Below are positions 14,384 through 19,592 of a DNA stretch of 29,322 bases, piece by piece (position 1 is the first letter of the stretch; every line of letters begins with the position of its first letter). The notes beneath the pieces were generated by a model that had not been told where the DNA came from, searched no databases, and worked only from the letters and a program-made list of their open reading frames with translations. The position numbers and the translations under genes are program-made. The stretch is taken from positions 1 through 29,322 of the forward strand of contig CAJUSG010000029.1 in assembly GCA_910589085.1 (NCBI GenBank). Direction: 5' to 3'. Source of the DNA: an uncultured Oscillospiraceae bacterium (GTDB lineage Bacteria; Bacillota; Clostridia; Oscillospirales; Oscillospiraceae).

Positions 14384-14991
14384 TTCGCCAGCCACTTCTC
14401 CTGGTAGAGCCCCAGGAGGTCACGGGCTGTCAGCCAGTCCAGGAAGTCGGAAATGACAGGGAAAATGCTGGGGGTCTCCTCGCGCCGGTATTTCTCCTGC
14501 CAGACGTCGGTTCCGTTGCTCACCAAGTAGGTGAAGTGCTCCGCCTCCGGCACCAGCTCCAGATAAGTGGGGTGCTGGGTGCTGTCGAAGTATTTGCCGC
14601 GGTCATAGCCCTTGGAGAACTTGATGTCATAGATGCCCCCAGCGAGAAGCGCATCCAGCCGCCCGTAGAGAACGAGCGTCAGGCCGCCTACGCAAACCTC
14701 TTTCCGGGCCCGGTATTGCAGGACGCCCCCGCCGACGATGGCGGCGATCTTGGAGGCGGCGCCGTACCAGCGGTGGTTGGGATCGCCCTTTCCGGCGACA
14801 ATGGCCGTCACCAAATCCTCGAAGTCGATGCCGTTCTGCATGGCCTCGTTGGTCGGCGTGGGTTCCCGGCGCAGAGTCTGCATGAACTCAGCCAGGGGGT
14901 CACGCTCGGAGGCGGCGTCCTCAAAGGGGTTCTCCTTGATGGCGTAGAGCCAGGACGACAGTAGCGAGTGGGTCATAAGGTAGCGGTTCAA
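14380..14991 (-). CDS. PD-(D/E)XK nuclease (phage exonuclease-like)
   Basis: This 203-residue protein has the catalytic core of the PD-(D/E)XK family: an early Glu in FEDL (58), GRLDALL with Asp113, and YDIKFSK with Asp122 and Lys124 nine residues later, followed by a helix with THQ-type residues (about 137-143). The fold matches RecB/Cas4/YqaJ-type DNA nucleases. Beside SSB and a Sak4-like ATPase it is best read as the phage recombination exonuclease. The start is TTG at 14991 after GGGGGCGGAG, overlapping the upstream stop (TAATTG). No Cys cluster is visible, so it is not a classical Cas4. Confidence 0.75.
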   Translation of the reverse strand: MNRYLMTHSLLSSWLYAIKENPFEDAASERDPLAEFMQTLRREPTPTNEAMQNGIDFEDLVTAIVAGKGDPNHRWYGAASKIAAIVGGGVLQYRARKEVCVGGLTLVLYGRLDALLAGGIYDIKFSKGYDRGKYFDSTQHPTYLELVPEAEHFTYLVSNGTDVWQEKYRREETPSIFPVISDFLDWLTARDLLGLYQEKWLAK

Positions 14992-15990
14992 TTACTCCGC
15001 CCCCTTTGCCCCTTTCGCGGAGGCCCTGCCTCTCGCGCCCTTTTTCTCCTTCTCCGGGGGCGCCGGGGCGTATTTCTTCAGCACCTTGTCGTAGAACAGG
15101 CCGCAGGCCTTGATCTTGGCGTTGAACAGCACACCGACCTCTTTCTCCGACGTCAGGCAGTGCTTGATGGCCTTGATCTTGGGCATGGCGGCGTTGGCGG
15201 TGTCGGCGTCGGTGATGGCCTCAACGATGGCCCGGCCCTCGGCCATAGCCGCCTCGTAAGCCTCCTGGTCGGCGGCGTTCTTTGCCAGCTCCTCGGCGGA
15301 AATGGCGTTGTACTGGGCGAACAGCTTGGTCAGGAAATCGTTGGGGCTGGTGGGGGTGAGGGCGGGGATTTTCCGAACGCCGGAGATCCCGCGGGTGCCC
15401 TTGGCGAAATACCGCTCACAGTTGCTGAAGCCGATGGTGCGGTCATTGCCGTACATCTCCACAAAGCCGCCCAGGTCCATGGGCTCCCACACGTTGTTCT
15501 TGGTCTGGCCCTCGACCTTGATGCGGAGGCGGGTGTTGTCGCCGTCCTTTTCCTCGGTGGCATGGAACACGATCACGATGTTCTTCTGGAGCTCGTAGAA
15601 GCAGTAGTCCATCAGGCGGACAAACTCCTTGCCCACAAAGCCGTAGCCCTTGAGGGAGAGGGAGCCGTCCCGCTGGCCGTACTTCAGGTCTTTCTTGATG
15701 GCCCAGAGGGACATGAGGGAGATCAGCTTTCCGCCGGTGTCAAACACCAGCGTGTCGAAGTCCTTAACGTTCTCCGGGGTCAAGTCCTCCAGAATCTCGT
15801 CGTAGGAGCTGGGCTGGATGTAGGCCTTGCGGTACCGGGGCTCGATGCGGTCGATGCCGAAGTCCACGTCGATGTGCAGGGGGTTGGGCGCAGACAGGGC
15901 CAGGGTAGACTTGCCGATGCCGGGGTAGCCGGCAATCAGCATACGGATTTTCTTCTCTCCGTCGTGGATGTCGTTGGGGTTCCTAATCAT
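14992..15990 (-). CDS. Sak4-like RecA-fold ATPase
   Basis: This 332-residue ATPase has Walker A GYPGIGKST (21-29) and Walker B LVFDT (81-85), with the short RecA core typical of phage Sak4/AAA_24 proteins. Sak4-like proteins anneal or exchange DNA strands and often need SSB, whose gene is downstream. The C-terminal half is helical, with an Ala/Lys-rich low-complexity tail (about 305-332). ATG at 15990 is chosen because AAAGGAG lies about nine bases before it. The frame upstream of it overlaps another gene. It is transcribed with the nuclease and SSB genes, so a single recombination module is likely. Confidence 0.8.
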   Translation of the reverse strand: MIRNPNDIHDGEKKIRMLIAGYPGIGKSTLALSAPNPLHIDVDFGIDRIEPRYRKAYIQPSSYDEILEDLTPENVKDFDTLVFDTGGKLISLMSLWAIKKDLKYGQRDGSLSLKGYGFVGKEFVRLMDYCFYELQKNIVIVFHATEEKDGDNTRLRIKVEGQTKNNVWEPMDLGGFVEMYGNDRTIGFSNCERYFAKGTRGISGVRKIPALTPTSPNDFLTKLFAQYNAISAEELAKNAADQEAYEAAMAEGRAIVEAITDADTANAAMPKIKAIKHCLTSEKEVGVLFNAKIKACGLFYDKVLKKYAPAPPEKEKKGARGRASAKGAKGAE

Positions 15991-16222
15991 TCGGATAGCT
16001 CCTTTCGTAATGGGGGAAGCAGTCAGCCACTTCCCAGGCGTCGGCGGTGGTGACACAGAGGTCACAGCCGACAATATCTAAATCCTTGGTTTTGTAGATG
16101 GTTTCGCACTCCTCGCCGCAGACAGGGCAGTGGGGGTATCGGGGCTCTTTCCCGTCCGGGTAGCCGGTGCGCTCCATGTTGCGGATAACGGGATGATCCG
16201 GGACGTCGTTGTATCCGCTCAC
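15983..16222 (-). CDS. Small zinc-ribbon protein
   Basis: This 79-residue acidic protein has CPVCGEECETIY and, after about 20 residues, CDLC, a compact zinc ribbon. It starts with GTG at 16222 in a GTGA overlap and ends eight bases inside the Sak4-like gene. A longer open frame to 16303 would overlap the previous gene extensively and is rejected. Function is unknown. Confidence 0.6.
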   Translation of the reverse strand: MSGYNDVPDHPVIRNMERTGYPDGKEPRYPHCPVCGEECETIYKTKDLDIVGCDLCVTTADAWEVADCFPHYERSYPND

Positions 16223-16782
16223 GGCGTCCCCTCCCGTAAGGCTCTCAGCACGACCTCGTAAAGCCATTCCTGGCTGGACTGACAACCGCTTTCCCTGACA
16301 CACTGCTCCAACAGCGTGTAGTCCTCGTCTTTCATGCGGAACGTGAGTTTCCGGGCGAGTTTACGGTTGGCCTGTTTCCGGGGCCTGGGGGCGGTTATAA
16401 CCGCCTCGGAGGGGCCGTCCGGCAGGCTCACGCCGTAAGCGGCGCAGATAACACCAATGGCCTCCGGGTGGATGATGATGCCGTACTTCTCCCAGGCCTC
16501 GCACTGGGCCAGGAGCTGGCGGTTGAACTTGGGGAACACGTCCCGCACCACCAGGGCGGCATCCTTTGCCATCGCCCCGGTATCCATGCGGATTTCCCGG
16601 AGCCGCAGGCAGTCGTTGACATCCGGCTCCCGATGTGTTACCCTTGTGTCAGCGACAGAACCATTTTCCACTGAGGGCGTCCCCGGGGCATCGGGGGCGT
16701 CCTTTGTCTTGTCCTGGCAGTCGCACCGTTCGTCGGGATCCAGATGCGCTCCGCAGTGGGGGCAGGTCTTGTATTGCGCCAT
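16219..16782 (-). CDS. Zinc-ribbon protein with C-terminal RHH-like region
   Basis: The 187-residue product opens with CPHCGAHLDPDERCDC (zinc ribbon, residues 7-22). A middle helical region follows (about 60-125). The end (about 142-185) resembles a ribbon-helix-helix or small helical DNA-binding unit: KLTFRMKDEDYTLLEQCV followed by SSQEWLYEVVLRAL. It may regulate the operon or bind phage DNA. The ATG at 16782 lies eight bases after GGAGG. The upstream gene ends three bases before. No known family is claimed. Confidence 0.65.
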   Translation of the reverse strand: MAQYKTCPHCGAHLDPDERCDCQDKTKDAPDAPGTPSVENGSVADTRVTHREPDVNDCLRLREIRMDTGAMAKDAALVVRDVFPKFNRQLLAQCEAWEKYGIIIHPEAIGVICAAYGVSLPDGPSEAVITAPRPRKQANRKLARKLTFRMKDEDYTLLEQCVRESGCQSSQEWLYEVVLRALREGTP

Positions 16783-16785
16783 AGC

Positions 16786-17070
16786 TTAATCCTCCTCTCT
16801 GATTTTGAAATACCTTTTATAGAACTGTGCGCGGCTTTCCTCAATGGGAATGTCCTCGGGGTATCTGTGGACACGGGCCAGACGCTCCTCGCCGCACTTG
16901 GGGCAGTACGCCTCGTCGAGAATGGGGAGCAGGATGATCTCGTCACAGCCGACCAAACTTCTCAGGCACTCGTCGCAGATGGGGCGCTCGTTCTCCGAAT
17001 ACTCTGACAGCTCCTGACAGGTGATTTTCAGCCAGGGAGTACCAGCCAACGTGCGGTGAAATTCCGCCAT
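16786..17070 (-). CDS. Small zinc-binding hypothetical protein
   Basis: This 94-residue protein has Cys pairs CDECLRS and CPKCGEERL with an intervening Cys. It also has an acidic middle (LVGCDEIILLPILDE) and a charged C-terminus. A zinc ribbon is likely. The start at 17070 follows GGGGGTGACAGG, a reasonable site. It is the third gene of the operon after the leader gene and methyltransferase. Function is unknown. Confidence 0.6.
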   Translation of the reverse strand: MAEFHRTLAGTPWLKITCQELSEYSENERPICDECLRSLVGCDEIILLPILDEAYCPKCGEERLARVHRYPEDIPIEESRAQFYKRYFKIREED

Positions 17071-17081
17071 CCTGTCACCCC

Positions 17082-17855
17082 CTACTCCGCCCGGGGTTTC
17101 TCCAGCTTGATAAGCCGGGTGCGAACCATCGTGCCGCTCTTCTTAAAGGCCCCCTCGTCCAGCCTGACCATCTCGGCACCGTGGCTGTCCAGGAACTCCC
17201 GGAACGCGATGGCTTTCTTGTTCGACCAGAAGAACGGGGCATCCGACACCACCGACACGAGGATGCCTCCGGGGGAGAGAATGTCGTAGGCGGCGAGGAT
17301 GTGGTCGATGTCCTGCTGCTTGGTAAAGGGCGGGTTCATCACAATCCGGTTCCACTCGTGGTCGATGCCATCATCCTTGGCGAAGTCCAAGAAGTCGATG
17401 CCGACCATAGTGGTGTAGGGCTTGCCTTTGAGGTAGCGTTCCATGTCCCGGTTGAGCTCCAGGCCGTACAGCACCTTGACGCCAGCCTCGGACACGACGT
17501 CGGCCAGGTCGCCCTTCCCGCAGGACGGCTCCAGGACGACGCAGGTGCTGTCCAGCTCGGCCATCCGGCACATCTGCTCCGCAACGGGGCGGGGCGTGGG
17601 GAAGAACTGGTACTGCTTTTTGAGGTCAACCGTCTCGCCGGTCATCAGGACGTTGTTCAGCAGCTCGGCGGGGTCGCCGTCAGCGAACACATGGCCCTTG
17701 GCCTTGCGGTTCCACTTGCCGCCGATGTTGACCAGCACCTTGTTCACGGCCTGATAGGTGGGCCGGTCAAGCTGGCGGTCGGGGAGAAAGAGGGTGTCCC
17801 CCTCCACACGGCACTCCCCAAGGATGCTGAGGATGTTGTCAGCGATCCTGCTCAT
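17082..17855 (-). CDS. N6-adenine-type DNA methyltransferase (NPPF)
   Basis: This 257-residue methyltransferase shows QFFPTP (83-88), AdoMet-binding motif I LEPSCGKGDL (108-117), an acidic motif near 156, and the catalytic NPPF (174-177) after RIVM. The first 80 residues form a separate small domain (LFLPDRQLDR) that may bind DNA. It should methylate adenine in a phage-chosen sequence and shield DNA from restriction. The start is ATG at 17855, preceded by AAAGGAG. It is the second gene after the promoter near 18,081-18,109, so it should be made early. Confidence 0.87.
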   Translation of the reverse strand: MSRIADNILSILGECRVEGDTLFLPDRQLDRPTYQAVNKVLVNIGGKWNRKAKGHVFADGDPAELLNNVLMTGETVDLKKQYQFFPTPRPVAEQMCRMAELDSTCVVLEPSCGKGDLADVVSEAGVKVLYGLELNRDMERYLKGKPYTTMVGIDFLDFAKDDGIDHEWNRIVMNPPFTKQQDIDHILAAYDILSPGGILVSVVSDAPFFWSNKKAIAFREFLDSHGAEMVRLDEGAFKKSGTMVRTRLIKLEKPRAE

Positions 17856-17870
17856 GGGTAGCAGCTCCTT

Positions 17871-18059
17871 TCACTTTGCGGCGGCTTCTGCCGCCTTTTT
17901 GTCTTTCTCGGCTTTCCAGCGTTGATACCGCTCCTCGACACCGGGCTGCTGGAAGTAGGCCGCCGTCGCGTCATAGACGATGGACAGCAACTCAAGCCGA
18001 ATGTGCTCGGGGATTTGGCTGGTGTCGATAGTTACTGCGGGATGCCCCAGTGCCGGCAT
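17871..18059 (-). CDS. Small hypothetical protein at operon head
   Basis: This 62-residue protein has a charged helical C-terminus ending in EKDKKAAEAAAK. The start is ATG at 18059 with GGAGG eight bases before it; an in-frame GTG three codons upstream is less well placed. It is the first gene after a candidate promoter/operator at 18,081-18,109, between the Cro-like gene and the methyltransferase. A leader or modulator role is possible. The family is unknown. Confidence 0.6.
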   Translation of the reverse strand: MPALGHPAVTIDTSQIPEHIRLELLSIVYDATAAYFQQPGVEERYQRWKAEKDKKAAEAAAK

Positions 18060-18080
18060 TCTAGGCACCTCCTCTCCGAA

Positions 18081-18109
18081 AGTTTAGATAAACTAAACTC
18101 AAAGGGCAA
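18081..18109 (-). promoter_or_regulatory. Candidate promoter overlapped by operator O1
   Basis: Reading the minus strand, TTGCCC (18109-18104) and TAAACT (18086-18081) are 17 bases apart, a fair sigma-70-type promoter facing the early operon. The palindrome GTTTAGATAAAC (18082-18093) covers the -10 region. A repressor binding there would block it. The -10 match is weak, so this is a candidate, possibly a second promoter downstream of the cro-like gene. Confidence 0.5.
18082..18093. promoter_or_regulatory. Operator O1 (GTTTA-N2-TAAAC)
   Basis: This perfect palindrome (GTTTA GA TAAAC) lies between the cro-like gene and the operon's first gene. The same 12-base palindrome recurs at 18356-18367 and, with one change, at 18450-18461, so it is very likely the binding site of the CI-like and/or Cro-like repressor. 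Confidence 0.68.
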
Positions 18110-18332
18110 AAAAATACCGGGGAATGTCGCTGAAGTCGATGCCAAGAAACCGGCAGATGTCGCTAATCTGCTCCTGGGAAAACTCACCTTTACCATTGAC
18201 TTTAAGGCTGTATGTGCTGGGTGTCATTTTCCCTGCGGCTGCTACATCTCTGTCGGTTTTCCCGAGCTCTGCGGTTCTGGCTTTCAGCATAGAATAGTTC
18301 CAGGGCTGAGCTCGACTGTATGCGGCTCTCAT
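18099..18332 (-). CDS. Cro-like HTH regulator
   Basis: This 77-residue protein contains a helix-turn-helix of the Cro/C1 type around KTDRDVAAAGKMTPSTYSLK (about 25-44), and the rest is short like phage Cro proteins. It probably binds the GTTTA-N2-TAAAC operators and lowers transcription of the repressor gene. ATG at 18332 is favoured. A GTG four codons upstream (18344) sits on the ribosome site AAGGAGGTG. It is transcribed from the promoter at 18366-18394, divergent to the CI-like gene. Confidence 0.78.
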   Translation of the reverse strand: MRAAYSRAQPWNYSMLKARTAELGKTDRDVAAAGKMTPSTYSLKVNGKGEFSQEQISDICRFLGIDFSDIPRYFFAL

Positions 18333-18355
18333 TTTTTTGCTCACCTCCTTGTTCA

Positions 18356-18367
18356 GTTTATCTAAAC
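18356..18367. promoter_or_regulatory. Operator O2 (GTTTA-N2-TAAAC)
   Basis: This perfect palindrome (GTTTA TC TAAAC) overlaps the -10 box and start point of the leftward promoter (18366-18371). A bound repressor would stop early transcription. It is identical, as a palindrome, to O1. Confidence 0.72.
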
Positions 18368-18394
18368 CATACCACAGCCACCCCCGGCTGTCAA
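18366..18394 (-). promoter_or_regulatory. Early leftward promoter
   Basis: On the minus strand the sequence reads TTGACA (18394-18389), 17 bases of spacer, then TATGGT (18371-18366). The -35 is a perfect consensus and the spacer is ideal. Transcription would enter the Cro-like gene and then the long early operon. Operator O2 overlaps its -10, and the imperfect O3 lies just upstream. Confidence 0.78.
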
Positions 18395-18401
18395 TAGTGT
18401 A

Positions 18402-18419
18402 GTTTAGATTTTTATAAAC
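18402..18419. promoter_or_regulatory. Imperfect operator O3
   Basis: GTTTA (18402-18406) and TAAAC (18415-18419) form an inverted repeat with an 8-base spacer instead of two. It lies between the two divergent promoters and could be a weaker site or two half-sites. It is a lower-confidence member of the operator set. Confidence 0.4.
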
Positions 18420-18446
18420 TTTTTTTCGATTTCTTTGGATAGCGTA

Positions 18447-18475
18447 TTGATTTATCTAAACTTATGCGGTATAGT
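18447..18475 (+). promoter_or_regulatory. Rightward promoter of the repressor gene
   Basis: TTGATT (18447-18452) and TATAGT (18470-18475) are 17 bases apart, a good sigma-70-type promoter. AGGGAGG at 18488-18494 follows, then the ATG at 18505. Operator O4 covers its -35 edge, so the repressor could control its own synthesis. Confidence 0.72.
18450..18461. promoter_or_regulatory. Operator O4 (one base off consensus)
   Basis: ATTTATCTAAAC matches the O2 palindrome in 11 of 12 bases and overlaps the -35 box and spacer of the rightward promoter. It is the natural site for autoregulation by CI-like or for repression by Cro-like protein. Confidence 0.66.
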
Positions 18476-18504
18476 AGAGGTACATCAAGGGAGGTGCCGA
18501 CAAT

Positions 18505-18855
18505 ATGGGAGACAAGGAGACTTGTGCCAAAAGAATAAGAGAGGCTCTGCAACTGCGCGATATGACGCAGGCGGACCTCTGCCGGGTAACGGGCATTCCA
18601 AAGAGTGCAATGAGCCAGTATTGTAACGGTGGGCTTGTTCCTCGTCAGGATCGCACCTACCTTATTGCGAACGCTCTCAATGTATCCGAGGCATGGCTGA
18701 TGGGGTACAATGTTTCCATAGAAAGAGAAACAACGCCCGCCTCCTTGGAAGAAGACGGGCGCACAGGTGAATTTGTTGGCCTGTTTGGTCAACTGACCGC
18801 AGAACAGCAAGCCCTCATTATCGCTCAGATAAAAGGGATTTTATCAGCGCAATAA
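18505..18855 (+). CDS. CI-like phage repressor (short XRE type)
   Basis: This 116-residue protein has an N-terminal Xre helix-turn-helix: DMTQADLCRVTGIPKSAMSQY (residues 19-39), then NALNVSEAWLMGY, ending the DNA-binding domain. It lacks a peptidase-type (LexA/S24) domain, so it is not cleaved like lambda CI; induction must work another way. The C-terminus (LFGQLTAEQQALII...) is a short helix shared with the convergent small ORF. The start has AGGGAGG 11 bases upstream. It probably holds the early promoter shut through the GTTTA-N2-TAAAC sites. Confidence 0.82.
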   Translation: MGDKETCAKRIREALQLRDMTQADLCRVTGIPKSAMSQYCNGGLVPRQDRTYLIANALNVSEAWLMGYNVSIERETTPASLEEDGRTGEFVGLFGQLTAEQQALIIAQIKGILSAQ

Positions 18856-18943
18856 GGGCCTCCTGGGAATCTGCCGGGAGCTTGGCGAACAGTTCGGCAG
18901 AAAAGGCGATATCGGGAGAGATGGGCTCTTTGCGAGGTTCCAT
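18818..18943 (-). CDS. 41-aa small protein convergent with the repressor gene
   Basis: This minus-strand frame runs into the end of the CI-like gene and overlaps it by 38 bases. It has AGGAG seven bases before its ATG and an extended -10 promoter (18986-18991) at a sensible distance. The peptide begins MEPRKEPISPDIAFSAELFA and ends in a helix like that of the CI-like C-terminus. A coupled anti-repressor or partner is possible by inference. Frames this short can be chance, but the promoter and ribosome site make it credible. Confidence 0.55.
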   Translation of the reverse strand: MEPRKEPISPDIAFSAELFAKLPADSQEALIALIKSLLSER

Positions 18944-18985
18944 AGGTACAGCTCCTTTCGTAAAGTAGCTGCCGACAGCACCGTC

Positions 18986-18991
18986 ATTATA
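18986..18991 (-). promoter_or_regulatory. Extended -10 promoter (TGaTATAAT) for the 41-aa gene
   Basis: The minus strand reads TGATATAAT, a perfect -10 with the extended TG. No clear -35 exists, which extended -10 promoters can do without. It lies 43-48 bases upstream of the ATG at 18943. Confidence 0.5.
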
Positions 18992-18999
18992 TCAGACGT

Positions 19000-19013
19000 T
19001 GCGTAATTTCGCA
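19000..19013. promoter_or_regulatory. Palindrome TGCGTAATTTCGCA, candidate operator
   Basis: This 14-base near-palindrome (12 of 14 positions symmetric) lies just upstream of the minus-strand extended -10 promoter and before the plus-strand promoter at 19034-19061. It differs from the GTTTA operators, so a different regulator would be needed. Support is symmetry and location only. Confidence 0.35.
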
Positions 19014-19033
19014 CAAAAAGATATTTAATCACA

Positions 19034-19061
19034 TTCGACAGACAATGACAAGCAGTATATT
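19034..19061 (+). promoter_or_regulatory. Candidate promoter for the SHOCT-type gene and recombinase
   Basis: TTCGAC and TATATT are 16 bases apart. The distance to the ATG at 19110 is normal for a leader, and an AAAGGAG ribosome site is present. The recombinase gene follows without a clear promoter of its own, so both may be transcribed together. Confidence 0.4.
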
Positions 19062-19109
19062 GTACAACAAAAAAATTGCACAAAGCCGTACACGAAAGGA
19101 GAAGATATT

Positions 19110-19562
19110 ATGGACAGCAGGATTACACTTCCATGTTCCAATGGCTTTACGCTTCACACAGATGGGGAAAACATTATCATCGCCACGAAGAAAACCGAGG
19201 AGATCATCCCTATTTCACGGGTGCAGAGTTTTTCGCTGAAGGAACCCGGACTTGCCTATGGGAAGATCGTATTCACTACCGCACAAGCCGCTACCACTGG
19301 CGTCAATATTGGATTTGGGATAAGCGCAGCACTTGGGGCCGAAAAGACGTTCTTTTATTCCAAGGGTGCGCTGGGAACCGCCAAGCAGTTCCGGGATGTC
19401 GTCATGGATTATGAAAAACGTGCCAGCCAACCGACCCCTGCTCCTGCCGGTGCGCCCGTTTCTGCCGTCGAGGAAATCCGTGGCTTAAAAGCTCTGCTTG
19501 ATGAGGGGATTTTGACGCAGGAAGAGTTTGAGGCAAAGAAAAAGCAACTGCTGGGAATTTGA
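19110..19562 (+). CDS. DUF4429/SHOCT-type protein
   Basis: The 150-residue product has an N-terminal beta-rich domain (about 5-95; HTDGENIIIATKKTEEIIP) like the PH-like DUF4429 fold. A Pro/Ala linker follows, and a C-terminal SHOCT motif (about 118-150; IRGLKALLDEGILTQEEFEAK) of the kind found in bacterial membrane-associated and stress proteins. The function is not known. Located between the repressor and the integrase it is a candidate lysogenic-conversion or superinfection-exclusion gene. The start follows AAAGGAG and the frame ends 30 bases before the recombinase. Confidence 0.75.
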   Translation: MDSRITLPCSNGFTLHTDGENIIIATKKTEEIIPISRVQSFSLKEPGLAYGKIVFTTAQAATTGVNIGFGISAALGAEKTFFYSKGALGTAKQFRDVVMDYEKRASQPTPAPAGAPVSAVEEIRGLKALLDEGILTQEEFEAKKKQLLGI

Positions 19563-19592
19563 TGCAACAAAACGTGTAGAGGGAGGTGCCGA

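Noticed and set aside
14968..16053. 361-codon plus-strand frame opposite the Sak4-like gene
   Set aside because: It is rich in Gly, Val and Asp from the reverse of the real gene. No ribosome site or domain is seen, while the minus strand has Walker motifs.
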